Source of the DNA: Holothuria scabra
Taxonomy: Eukaryota > Echinodermata > Holothuroidea > Aspidochirotida > Holothuriidae
NCBI GenBank assembly: GCA_037179385.1
Contig: CM074189.1
Span: 19,575,020-19,639,019 of the forward strand
DNA length: 64,000 bases
Reading direction: 5' to 3'
The notes beneath the pieces were generated by a model, which saw only the letters and a program-made list of their open reading frames with translations, had not been told where the DNA came from and made no database searches. Positions 22,040 to 33,320 of the stretch are shown piece after piece. A program made the translations under genes and the position numbers. The number at the start of each line of letters is the position of its first letter. Position 1 is the stretch's first letter.

Positions 22040-22560
22040 CGCGTGGCTGGCACCGCTAGCGCGAAGCGCGAAGCACCAATTGGGCCCCAGGTGGGATCAA
22101 GGGCCAAAGCCCTTGTGGGGGTCCAGGGGGCGAAGCCCCGGAAGCTCTTGTGTGCTAGCATTTCCGAAGCTTCAGAAAAACTAATTCGAAGGAAAAAAAA
22201 AACGAAAAAAGGTGACCATATTTTTAGGTCTACTCAAATTTTTGGGGGGCCAAATTAAGATTTGGCCCCCACTTTTTCACTTGAGGGGGCAAAGGCCCTC
22301 TTGCCCCCCCCCCCCGGGATTTGCGCCCATGGTGAGACTTTCAGAACTAAATTTTGTTGAGTCTGACCGTGACAGGCATTGGCGGCTCGTGGTCTAAATA
22401 CATGGAGGGGCAAATTGGTATTGGTGGGAATAAACTATACCGGCACCCAAGGGGTCGTGGGAGCGCGAAGGGCTACCACCTACGGCCTGGGGTCCCGGGG
22501 GTCAACGCCCCGGTGGGGGTCCAGGGGACGAAGCCCCCGGGAGCTCCGTGATATTTACAA
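22040..22560 (+). repeat. GC-rich dispersed repeat, two related blocks
   Basis: Blocks at about 22,060-22,160 and 22,450-22,550 share 'gtgggggtccagggg.cgaagcccc' and 'gaagctc/gagctc' words. Separated by a poly-C run. They give the impression of reading frames (GVQGAKP..., GVQGTKP...), which I read as repeat translation, not protein. Confidence 0.65.
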
Positions 22561-25500
22561 AATTGAGGTTATAAAACGACGCATTTCTCTGCCTTCACAT
22601 GGCATTTGATGAGCAATAAACTGACTTCAAAATTCACCATTTTTCATTGAATTTGATCTTACAACTGGCTCGAGTTTCCCGTGGCTATTACAAGGCATTC
22701 GTCTTTCTTTGAGATGAGCAAACTTTTCATATCGAAAAGTATTGTACAAAAACCATCATTTGCACATTCTACATCAAAATTTTTTAAATGTTCTAATTAA
22801 GAGAGGCTAGATCGATTATGCTTTGAAATGATATGGCAAGGTGAGAGGAACTCATGAAATGCCGATTTTCATCCGAAATACATGATTTTTCAGTGACGAT
22901 TTCAAAATGTTGTGACGTCATAACTTGGGGTAATCCCCCCCCCCCCCCCCCCAAATAATGGGCCATTTCATGCCTTTACTACACGCGTTTTACGACAAAA
23001 ATACAGATCCAAATAAAACCAATTCTTCTCCTCCTGTTACCTGTGGCTTGCAGTTCCCAGAAACGCGCTTAGCCGTGTCAATATATTCGTGGCTAGAAGT
23101 GTTAATCCTCTAAATTATGCGAAATTGGGATGAAAACGCCTTTTTAGCCCATAAACATCAAATCCGAAAATTAATGATTTACGACGAAATGTGTCCAGTC
23201 AAAAAAGCATTCACTAGTATGAACATCACAAATCCAGTTTAGCGAGACCTTAAAACACAACCCCGAATACTACATAAAGCGAAAAACCTTAAAAATGCAA
23301 AATGAGGCCGCACACTGTTACGCATTTGGGAGGTTAATGATCGAAACCTTTCGATTTGCAATTACACGTTGATTAAAATTTGAATTTTCTCTTATTAACT
23401 TCTTTTCAATTGATAGAATAGCTAAACCGTTTAACCTATCATCATTCGTACTTATAGTGTACCAGCTGGATGAAAACCTACGTGAAGACGACATATATAG
23501 ACAGTATGTGCGGCCTATGTTGTCCGTCGTTTGATTTCCGATTTTTCTTCAAGACTCCTCTTTGAAAATGGACAAGTTTGTAAACTTTTGACAGTATTCA
23601 TGTTGCATTCATATCTCACATTGAGAGGGTTTTGAGTGCTAGATGACACTTAACACACGAAGAGACCCCGAGCACGATTGAGTGCACATGTATACCCAAG
23701 TTGCAATAAGCATTTTGACCTGATCTCACCGTGATTTTGTGAGACCGCAGCATAGTTTTCTACAAAGGATACACACGTGGCTGATTAACGCATTCTTAGT
23801 TACATACATGTGTATGCATACAGTGCCACGAAGCGAGACCAGGGAGGGCAGGTGAAAGGCTGCCCAGTATATAGTTCGAAGAAATTGGCCACTAACCTTT
23901 GATCACTTCAGCAGATAAAATGTGAGTGCGCATGCTCACAACATGTTGAGCGGGCAGATTGCAATGGGATGGGGGAACATGGGGGACAACTTTGCTGTGA
24001 GAGGGGCACGTGCCCCCCCCCCCCCCCCCCCCCGTGGCTACGCCACTGGTTTGAACCTCCAGATATGAATATTGACATAGCTGCAAGTCACACTATCGAA
24101 CTCATTACAGTATCGAACCCATAACAGAGTTTGAAGTTAGCTGCACTAGCCCGGTCGCCGTTTGCGACTGAAGACAGCCTCAGACGAGTGAAGAACCCTT
24201 CCTTTGTAGCCCGACTGGCGATTAAAGAAATTGCACCAATTACCACAGGTGTAGAACCTTTATCCAAAATACTATATCAGACTTTTAATCAAAAGTTTTT
24301 ACACCAAGTCCAGACCCCGTGGATCCGCCTAGACTACTCCCAGAGCATGAATGAAATTGAATATCATTTTTCTATCAAGAAAATTTATTTATAGGGGAAC
24401 CCTGGTAAAGCGGATCACAAAACTTAATGACGTGATTTTCAAGTAGATTAACTAAGATGGGAATGTTAATGATATTAACCGAGAGGGGGCAAAAAGTGCT
24501 TTCAACATGCATAACACAAGGGTCCTCCTTGAAACAAATATTGACTTATAAGATATTTAAAAAACAGCAGGTATCCACTTTGCAGGGCAAAGTAAACCCA
24601 TTGAATTGTTCAAGCTTAGTAATGCATCAAATGACGGTACAAATGCATGTCCTAATGTAGGTATTGGGTGTTAAAAGATCACATTGTTATTTTATCTACC
24701 GAACACTGGGAAGTTACGAGAAAAACTGTTTTTTGTCCGTCCTTGAGTAAGTGATGAATAAAAAGTCGGGAAAGAGTAGCGGTGTTCACGAAGTCTGAAC
24801 TTCTGTGGTCTGGGAGATTCTCCAACTGTTACTTCGGTTGTTACTGTCACTCGGTCCAGATTCTTGAAAATGGTGTATTGACAAGAAAGCTGGGCTCTGC
24901 ATTGACTAGGCCTATGTAAGTGTGTTGTATATCAGTTTTCTCACTGTGTATAGTTTTGTCTTTGTGTTTCCTATCGTTCTGGTTTTCCCCTTATGGGTTT
25001 ATTTTCAATAACTTAAGTGACTTTTACGCTAGATATTGCAATACAAATTTAATCAAGCGAAAAACACGGAAGTCATGCGGGCTAGTCAAGCTGCTGGCGG
25101 ACTACCCAAATCATTTTCAACTAGCCCGGCCGGCGAGTTAAAAAGCAAAGTTAAGGGAAACCCCATGCATAATCCAGGCTCCCTCAATTAAATTTTCAGG
25201 AGCACCACTTTTCTAAATGTTACTGAAATAATGCGCCACTGGTCGCCGTCCTGGGGGAGGGGTACAAGGGGAGGATTTTTTTTTTTTTGAGAATTTTTAC
25301 GTTTCAAAAGGGTCTTACATGCAAAATGGTGCAACGTTTGTTCAATTTTCCCGGAAAAATTTTTTAAACAAACTTTACAGTTTTTGTCGATTCACCGTTA
25401 CCGGTGATTCGACAAATCACTGACTCTAATGAACGTAATCAGTATAACGGTGATTTTACCTTCTTGTGAGAACAAATAGGACGTTTTTATATCCTTGTCG

Positions 25501-26795
25501 GTATGTGGCGTCAGTCTGTGGGAAGTATTAGATTCATTTACAGTACCTGGTTTTGAAACAGAAAAAAATCTTGTCAAAGAAGTTATGAAGTTATATATTT
25601 TTCAATATTCTTCCAGTAATTTTTTGCGCCACTTCAAATCACGTCGCGCTATTTGAGGTAGTCTTCCATAATTAGCCCAATGCGCGTAGGCCTACGCAAA
25701 AACGTAAAGCCGCATTTTTACCGTAGTCCGCCGGGCGCACGAACTTTTTTCGCCAAGCTCATCGCTACGAAAAAAATCAAGGGCAGGCAGCCTAAGCCTG
25801 GGCGGCCAACACAAAGGCGCTACGTAGGCTACACTTTTACCAATATTTTACTAAACTAACTCGTTTCCCAATGGGCCAAAACAATTCCATATTTAGGACA
25901 GTCTTTTCGTAATCAGAGGCGGGGATGAAATCCGATTGCCACCGACAGAAATTTTGGGGAAGCAGTGGGCCGGTGTTGAAAACTCAACAAGGGCAAAAAA
26001 AAATAAACAATAAAATAAAAGTAGTCATGGGGCGTGGGTGTTTAGGAGAGGGTATAAGCTAGTGAAGTAAGCACTTAGCATGATATTCCAGTGATTGACG
26101 AAACAGATGGCAATTGGTACAAAGTGTTCGCCTGTTAGGTGCCATACTGAAAGTCAATTGATAAAAAAAATTATAAATTGTTGCATTATGGGTTATTTTT
26201 TAACCCAGATCATGGTTACTACCTCATCCAGCAGTTTGAGAAGTGGGATACGAACCCGATTAAAAAGTCATAAAAAATAATCCAACCGTTTTCGTAGTTT
26301 TCCCTGGAAATTTCCCTGATAATTCAGTTTTCTAATAATTTGCTAGGTGCAAGTTGTCCAAAGGCTTTTGCTTGAACCCCCTTTTAGACTATTTCAGATT
26401 TCGGATTCTTTCTGAAGAGGTTTTGTCCAGTTTAACAGGCACTTTCCCGTGTAATGTTCACTCTATAAAAGAAAAAATCATCATTATCAGGATGTGAAAC
26501 TTAAATATATCTGTCACTTGCCGCATTAAATCTACACTTTCCAATGCAATCTCTTACTCCGATAATTTAATGATATTTGTTAAATACGGCATACGTTTTC
26601 TTTTGGATAAATATCGGTTAATAACTTCCTGTCCAACAGGAAAAATCAAAGTTTGTATCAAATAAATTGTTATTTAAACCTATGTACAGACATCAAATTG
26701 AGGAATAAAATCATATAATATGAAAATCTACATATATTATTAGTAAGCCATCCGCTGGACATGTGAAACTGGTTTAAATTTGCATTTTTAAACTC

Positions 26796-27108
26796 TGCAA
26801 GTGACTGGTACTGAACACTCAATCTGTACAAGAGTGGAAGTTATAACATTCACAGCAAGAGACCTAAAATTCACTCCACGAACTGACGAAGAGTGAAATT
26901 CATTCCAAAAGGGTAAAGTTTCACCTGGATGGAGTTCCGACAGGGACCATCGCAATACTAAAAAAGTGATCCCTGGAGGCACTCGTTGAAGAGTGAATTT
27001 TCACTCTTCTATGATTGAATGTCTCTATCCTTGGAGTGAATTGCCACTCTACTGTGAATTAACACTTTTCAGTGACCAAGTGACTAAGTTCACTCTTTCA
27101 TGGACCGC
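26796..27108. mobile_element. GAGTGAA/TTCACTC-rich MITE family, copy 1
   Basis: Rich in internal inverted words (AAGAGTGAA, TTCACTCTT). Core 'aagtgatccctggaggcact' followed by 'gaagagtgaattttcactct' matches copies at 32,090-32,352 and 51,625-51,977. Confidence 0.75.
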
Positions 27109-27221
27109 GGTGATGAGGGGAAGTTGTGGCGCTTCAAATTCCCTCCTTTTCTGCCGTAGATATTTTGGGCATCCTTAAATTGCTATCATACTGTTGAACA
27201 TATAGGTCCGTTATTGTGATT

Positions 27222-27262
27222 ACCCCCCCCCCCCCCACACACACACACACACACCTACACAC
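27222..27262 (+). repeat. poly-C then (CA)n simple repeat
   Basis: A C run of about 14 leads into CA dinucleotide repeats. Confidence 0.95.
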
Positions 27263-27386
27263 ACACACATGTACACTCTTCAGAATTCGCTCTCCGGTCC
27301 TAATTGTCTTTTGCTTTGAGATTGTATAATGTAGTATGCCGGTTTTCATGCTTTCGGCGGTCATGTAGCCTAGAGGAGACAGACCG

Positions 27387-27432
27387 TGTTTGTTTGTTTG
27401 TTTGTTTGTTTGTTTGTTTGTTTGTTTGTTTA
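27387..27432 (+). repeat. (GTTT)n microsatellite
   Basis: About eleven uninterrupted GTTT units. Confidence 0.97.
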
Positions 27433-27674
27433 AAACGTCCCTCCGCACTTTCTCATGAAGAAATATGGGTAGGGAGTTCGAATTAAAGGCTTCAGTTAAG
27501 ATATGTTGGATAGTATTAGGGAGGATCCTGGATTACAACGGGGTTAACCATTTATGTATCCAGGTGGGTTAAACATGAATGTCGCGTCCACGGTATCCCG
27601 ATATGGCAAACCAATGTGCATAAGGTCCATGGTCGGCTTAAGAACCCTGATGGGGCATGCAGAAAAATGCCCGG

Positions 27675-28262
27675 TGAGCAGGCGTGTCGATCTTGGAGGC
27701 AAGGGGCAAACGCTCACCAATGAAAATATTGGGGGCAAACATATAATTTTTCCCCAATAATTGGGGTAAATTTAAAAAGAACAGGCATGGAGAATAAACA
27801 AATGTACAACATTGTGGTGTACAGATAACTTAAGGATTTCTAGAAAACGTCAATTTGAATCTATTTAAAGGAATAATCAGTGGCACAGCCACGGGGGGGG
27901 GGTTGAACCCCCATGGCCCAACCTTGCAATGCAAAAAACACCTAAAATGTTTGGGTGTCTGCTTTTTCTCTCTATCCTTATACTTTTCCCTCATGTCGTC
28001 CCCCCAACCCACCCAATCACACAATCCTGGCTACGCGCCCGGCAATAATACTGCATTTGAGGCCTCGTCTTTGTATGTTTTGTGTCCGTGCATGTAAATG
28101 TGGGCGCGCGCGCGCGTGTGTGTGTGTGTGTATAACAGAGGTACGTACTCGTGTTCGTATGGGTGGATTGCTTATAGACAAGTCCGGTCACTGACACGAT
28201 CTGATGTTCCGGCTAATGGAAATTTTTTGCACTCCAATCCACAAACCAGATTTACGTCCCCG
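27675..28262 (+). repeat. dispersed repeat with GGCGTSGATCT-type ends, copy 1 (composite)
   Basis: Starts 'ggcgtgtcgatcttggaggc' and ends 'ccagatttacgtccccgc'. The copy at 45,029-45,453 starts 'gggcgtcgatctggggaagg' and ends 'ctagatcgacgctctgc', so the ends are mutually inverted. Shared interior: 'aacattgtggt', 'gtgggtggattg', and a C-rich/'caatccacaaacc' right part. In this copy another repeat ('cacagccacggggg' to 'cctggctacgcgcc') appears inserted at about 27,880-28,050. Confidence 0.6.
28104..28132 (+). repeat. (GC)n-(GT)n alternating purine-pyrimidine tract
   Basis: GCGCGCGCGCG followed directly by TGTGTGTGTGTGTG, an alternating tract of the kind that can adopt Z-DNA. Lies inside the 27,675-28,262 repeat. 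Confidence 0.9.
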
Positions 28263-29112
28263 CAGAGAAGGGCCCAGCCTGATTAGCATCTGTACGGGGG
28301 CCACATTTCTTTCAGGTTTTATCTGAAAGGAAATACCCCCTTTTACAGTCTAAAACACTACGGTCAACTATGCGTCGATCCAAACAATGGTCAAATTGTT
28401 GACCCAAACCATGGACAAAAGTTACCATGTTATGGTATCATTTGACAATGAAGTAGTCATTTTTTTACCATAGATTTTCTTAACAATTTGATCATAGTTT
28501 AGGTTAGTGCTAGTCGACGGAATCAATGGTCAAATTGAATATAGTCTTTGTAGAATGTACAAATTTTGCCCCAATTTTTTTCTACTTTGAAACGATTTTT
28601 TAAAGGTACAGAATGATTTTTTCTTTGAATTACATCAATGCCATATGCATATTTGAGCGGTATTTCGACCAACATACTGACCCTTCATGGCGCGAAACAC
28701 CAGCTGTCACTCAGTAAGTTTAACGGTTGGCATAAAATGAAAATCTAACAATTTCCCAGGTTAACTATGCCAGTCCAATTTGAATAATCAACTCCTTGTT
28801 TGAAAAACGTTCTTAAAATGTCTGTGATATGTTAATTATGTTTCAAAAACGTTTCCTTGACATTTTGTGTTTGTCGGGTAACTCGCCTCTTGCTCATATA
28901 CACTTGACATCGATCACGAGTACCTTTTGTATAGAAATTGAAAGCACTCTAGAATGCTGCTACCAAATTCTGATAACTAGAGATTACATAAGATATTTTC
29001 TAAATAGCCTATCATTTTTCGGGTCGACACAGGCCGATGTAATTAAAAGTACGAAAAGCTTTTATTCTGTTGTCATTAAACACTAAGTCTGACTCGAGTC
29101 CACGACTTTGAA

Positions 29113-29167
29113 ATGGATTTATGTGTGGAAATATTCATTACTTTTGTGTTTATTTTCACGCTTCAAG
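29113..29167 (+). CDS. Ig-superfamily receptor, exon 1 (signal peptide)
   Basis: ATG at 29,113, 18 codons plus one base, phase-1 donor (G|GTAAAG). Encodes MDLCVEIFITFVFIFTLQ, a typical hydrophobic secretory signal. Short signal exons ending in phase 1 ahead of phase-1 Ig exons are the usual design of Ig-superfamily receptor genes. Not assigned to a named gene. Confidence 0.72.
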
Positions 29168-29282
29168 GTAAAGGTGACTGACATCGTCAATTTCCTGTGA
29201 GATCATTTAAAAGGAAAATGAAAGATTCATAAAGAAAACATTTTTTGGTAATAAAATGCACTTTGAACTATTTCACTTGCAG

Positions 29283-29615
29283 GTCTCAGCCAAGGATCTT
29301 TCTGTGATGAAGCTTTGGAAATCCAAAATGGCGACATTTTTCCATGCAAGGGTGTCTTTTTTCAGCCTATATGTTTGATCTGTAAAGCAAATCGCACCGA
29401 AACCGACGTTAGGTGGTATGTACGGGACCGTCAATTAACTCACGATGGATTTAATTTAGATGGAACTCAAGCCGGCGGTATTTGGATTAATCATGGTTGT
29501 CTATCTGATAAATATTCACTGCATCTCCATCGACCATCTACGGAGAATCAGAACGAAATATTCTATTGCATGAAAAGAGATCGTGTCGTTTCAAGGTTTC
29601 AACTGGAATTACGAG
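29283..29615 (+). CDS. Ig-superfamily receptor, exon 2 (Ig domain 1)
   Basis: A 333-bp symmetrical phase-1 exon (acceptor TTTCACTTGCAG, donor GTAGGT), residues about 19-130. It shows the Ig fold markers: strand-B Cys52 and Trp63 (CLICKANRTETDVRWYV), and strand-F 'IFYC' with Cys114. Extra cysteines at about 26, 40, 49 and 91 suggest additional disulfides, as in V-like domains of invertebrate immune receptors. The aberrant feature is 'ENQNEIFYC' in place of the common D-x-G-x-Y-x-C. No family name is claimed. Confidence 0.78.
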
Positions 29616-30525
29616 GTAGGTTGACAAAGTTCAATGAATGATAAATTGAATAAGCTTTTCATTGGAATATCTTTGGAATAACGTTTAATGATAAATTTAG
29701 TACGAAAAGTGTGCAATATTAAATCTTGACGTATCGTAGTTTTACCTCATTTGACCTATGCTGACCTTTCACTTCTACCAAAAGCAAAATAGGTTCATCT
29801 TTTGCCACTTCAACAAAACCGCTTGCTGCCCCATGAAAAATGTATGCATGCTCCTTACCTGTACCAACAGACCAATAGTCTGCCAACAGCTATGTCTTCT
29901 ATAATAATATCACAGAGAAGCTAAACATCTACAAAAACAAAGAGTTCATGTGCTATATCGGACTAAAATGGATTCATTCACGTATACGCCAGGGTTCAAG
30001 TGGCACTGGTTGGCATAGAACATGCGCAGGGACCAATGCGTGCATGTTCGGTGTTGCGCGTGCAGTGATCTCGCGATTGTACACAGAATGTAGACGAAAT
30101 CGAATCTATATTTTATTGTGACGAAATGTACGTGTACATCATCAACTCTGTTGCCAAGCACCCGCGTCGTGAATTGCTTGTAAACATGAATCACATTAGT
30201 CTGTATATAAATACTCACAATAATTAAGAAACTATTCATAAATGTGGTCTTGAGATTTCTTGTTTAGGTTTTGTTACAAACACGCCTTTACACTGACATA
30301 ATATAATCACACAAAAATTATTCTTTCGTCCGAGCGAGATTGGAAAATAAAATTTCGTCTCTTTTGGAAAAAAGTAGAATCGGCCGCTTTAGGTGGTAAG
30401 CGTATGTAGTGCATATTATGACAACTATTTTTTAAATTTAAATATTTTTCTATAATTGTTATCCTCACATACTTTTCTGTTTTTTTTTTTTTTTCCTTCT
30501 TCTTCTTTCCTCTCTCGTTTGTTAG

Positions 30526-30843
30526 CTGTTACACATTTATTCATCAACTCCACCGGTTTGATAATATTCAATAAAAAACTGCTGTTATTTAGGGAAGATG
30601 CCGTCAAGAATTTGCAATGTGTTGTGGAAGGGTCGATTCCTCCACTGAGTCTAACGTGGTCCTTGAATGGAGTTTCGCAAACAACAGAGACTTTCACTTC
30701 AACCGCAGAAAGGTTTACGATCAATGTTTTCATTAACCTGCAAAATTTGACCAACCTAGATCTTTTGACTTGCTCCAGTAAAGGAGAATATATCGATAGT
30801 GACAACGTATCTCTTACAGTTACTTTTGTAGAGACTGCAAGTG
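30526..30843 (+). CDS. Ig-superfamily receptor, exon 3 (Ig domain 2)
   Basis: A 318-bp symmetrical phase-1 exon after a strong polypyrimidine tract (acceptor GTTTGTTAG, donor GTAAGC). It encodes a C2-like Ig domain: NLQCVVEGSIPPLSLTW gives the strand-B Cys and strand-C Trp, and LTCSSKGEYIDSDNVSLTV gives the second Cys and the last strand. NST and NLT sites are potential N-glycosylation sites. Together with exon 2 this makes a two-domain ectodomain. Confidence 0.8.
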
Positions 30844-31588
30844 GTAAGCATTTATAATAAAGAACTGTTATCAATACATTCTTGAAATATTAGCCCAGAA
30901 CCAAATTTATATCTGATCTGTTGAGGTGAAACATGTTCTAATCATGATTCTTGTGAAATTCTTATTCCTTGTGTTCGGTTTTCCGAGATATTCGCAACTG
31001 AAGTTGCCATACAAGGATTGAACTTGGAACAATTAGGCGTGATGTAATGAATTCACATTCACCGTCAAAGATTTTTCTCTTTAAAATGTACAAGGCCTAC
31101 TAATTTTATGCAACTAAGATCTGACAATCTGATATAGTGATACGGTGAGTGATCCAGTGATGGAATTTTGAAAATTTCATATGCTGTTGGTCTGAGAGAT
31201 CGATTCGTTGGCACTATCTTTATCAATTAAAAGTCCAAAAAATGTGATGCAAAGAAAAAAAAGAAAGAAAAAGGTATTTACTCAGAGTACAGAGCGAGTC
31301 AAATCCGACTGAGTTCATGCTGTAATAAATGTGTAGTAAAATCGTTGGAATTAATTATGGGGTAGCAATGTTTACTTTAACATGTTAGACTGCCAATACC
31401 AGACTTTAATCATTGCTAATTCTAATAAAGGAATCATGAATTCTAAGTATAAAAAATAGTGCTGACGTCACCACACTATTGTTTATACTCCTAGTTCCCA
31501 TGTTCTTTGCATTTAGCCATGATTAAAATATTTTTAAACTTTTGAAGTTACCAATGCGTAGAGGATATTATATATACACTTACTTAGA

Positions 31589-31684
31589 TGGAGTTTTACG
31601 GTCCATTTTCTAACAAATTAGTTAAAGTCGAGTCGGCCACGCCCTTCTTTCATGACTCACTAGCTTGTTTACCCTAATACATAA
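31589..31684 (-). mobile_element. tRNA-derived SINE family, 3' fragment
   Basis: 'ccattttctaacaaattagt', 'agtcgagtcggccacgccct' and 'tgactcactagcttgtttac' match the 3' half of the SINE. The only clear copy outside the KMT2 region, in an intron of the Ig-receptor gene. Confidence 0.7.
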
Positions 31685-32089
31685 AATACAACCAGACAGA
31701 GATGCACTCACCCATCGTCCTACTTTAATAAAGCTTCATACAAAACATGTACAATTTAAATATCCTTTAAGTGGACATGTCTTTCTCGGCTATGGGTCCT
31801 ATCCCAGCTTCCGTCCATTCTAGGCCAATTACTATCCCGGCATATACCCCATTCCGCGTCAATCCAGAGTCTAGGGAAAGCGGAATAGAATGCGAGTCTC
31901 GCGGACTTGGTCGTCGTTACTGCCATGAATGTTTTCTGGCCATCCCAAACTATTCTATATATGCGGTGTCGTGATTTCTTGTCAAGAACAAAAAGAGTCC
32001 AAAAATAATCATAAGAAACCGTAGGGGAGGTATATATATACATGAGGTAGCCTAATTCTGGCCCGGCCATGACCTATGTCCAAGAATAA

Positions 32090-32352
32090 TGAACTTCACT
32101 CCAATAGAAGTGAATTCCCTCCAAAAGAAGTAAATTCACTCCAAAAGATGGAACTCTTGATTGGGTGCCCACAGTTAATCTTCTTAAAAATAGTGATCAT
32201 TGCAGGCACTCTTAAAGAGGAGTGATTTTTCACTGTTTCTGGAGCAACTGTCACTCTTCTTGGAGTGAATTTCACTATCCTTGGAGTGACATTCCCATTT
32301 TGCACTATGCTAGAGAGTGACTCAGTTCACTCTTTTGATGTAAGTGTGTAAA
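32090..32352. mobile_element. GAGTGAA/TTCACTC-rich MITE family, copy 2
   Basis: Core 'agtgatcattgcaggcactc' followed by 'gagtgatttttcactg' and several 'cttggagtgaatttcact' units. Matches copies 1 and 3. Ends about 90 bp before the next exon. Confidence 0.78.
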
Positions 32353-32440
32353 TTACTATGCGTGCGATTCTTTCTGGCTCGGAGAGGTTAATGTCTGAAT
32401 GAAACCAAAATGAGCTAACATAGCAATATGCTCTCTACAG

Positions 32441-32652
32441 TTTATGAGGAAACTGACTCTACTGGGGTTAATATCCTTTCACAGAATAAATCATATCCAC
32501 AGTTAATACCGATAACTCTACCTCCGCATTCAGTCGAATATTACCTTTTACCACGTGGAGACGACAAACTGACGCGTCAAGTAAAGGACAGTAAATGTCT
32601 ATATCTGTCTCCTGGCTCTATATATGCTTTGTATTCTCCACTTGTTAATTGA
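32441..32652 (+). CDS. tail-like exon with stop, before the transmembrane exon
   Basis: Acceptor GCTCTCTACAG followed in phase 1 by VYEETDSTGVNILSQNKSYP and on to a TGA at 32,650 (70 residues). Tyrosines in VYEE, EYYLL, CLYLS and YALYS look like phosphotyrosine-type cytoplasmic motifs, and there is no Ig or membrane segment. If spliced to Ig exon 3 it gives a receptor ectodomain with no membrane anchor. Otherwise it is a relic tail exon. Use of this exon is unproven. Confidence 0.5.
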
Positions 32653-32704
32653 ATGTACTTCTTTATTTATTAATTTAACATAATGGTTTATCTATTTATT
32701 GAAG

Positions 32705-32821
32705 GAGATAACTCTCCATCAAAAGTTCAATGTCATGAAACATCCTTTGAGGGAAAATGGGTAGCCATCGCTGCGGCGGTCGTTGTCATGCCAATGGTCA
32801 CAATGTACTTTATAATACACA
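32705..32821 (+). CDS. Ig-superfamily receptor, transmembrane exon
   Basis: A 117-bp phase-1 symmetrical exon (acceptor TTATTGAAG, donor GTAAGT). It encodes a short stalk (DNSPSKVQCHETSFEGK) and one membrane span, WVAIAAAVVVMPMVTMYFII, then His. It continues in matching phase to the exon at 44,665 across an intron of 11.8 kb that is almost filled by an 11-kb mobile-element-like block. Confidence 0.75.
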
Positions 32822-32985
32822 GTAAGTCGGCGTTTCTCCACTTCTTCTCTTTGAAGTACATAATCTTGTTAGGACTGCGGAATCTTGTTAATAGGACTGC
32901 TGTCAATGCAGATAAAGCAGAGATATATGTCCGCCGAGCAGGCAAGTGCGTGAGGCAATCCTGAGCTGACTACTATAAAATTTAA

Positions 32986-33320
32986 CCCAGCTAACAACAA
33001 AACGTTTCCTGAACGTTCTTCAAACGTAACCACTTTCGTTTCGCAAACGTCTAGAACTACGTTTTAAAGACGTGTTTTTGTGGACTTTTCATACGTTTTC
33101 AAAACGTTTTTTAGAGACGTTCTCAAAACGTTATTCAGACGTAGAAAACGTTTATAAAACCTTTGCTGGTCCGTACGGAAAACGTCTGGGACGTAAGTAA
33201 AAGGTACAGGACGTTCAGGAAACGTTTTAGGGACGTACAAAAATCACCCAGGACATCCAGAGAACGTACTAGAGACGTACATAAAGCGTCTCTGACGTCT
33301 CGAAAACGCTTTATAGGGCT
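32986..33320 (+). repeat. left ACGTTT-rich subterminal repeat
   Basis: Roughly twenty spaced copies of ACGTTT/AACGT (e.g. 'caaaacgtttcctgaacgtt', 'tcaaaacgttattcagacgt') at 10-25 bp spacing, fading after about 33,310. Confidence 0.85.

Larger units (their letters stand above)
20487..29112. other. intergenic region between KMT2 promoter and Ig-receptor gene
   Basis: No convincing gene on either strand. The first few hundred bases should hold the KMT2 promoter (minus-strand start near 20.5-20.6 kb), but no TATA or other element could be assigned. The rest is repeats: GC-rich 22.0-22.6 kb block, long poly-C runs (about 22,928, 24,010, 27,222), a GAGTGAA-family MITE, simple repeats, and a composite repeat at 27.7-28.3 kb. 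Confidence 0.6.

Noticed and set aside
22043..22609. Frames reading GVQGAKP- and GVQGTKP-like residues
   Set aside because: Arise from the GC-rich dispersed repeat, in different frames in each block.
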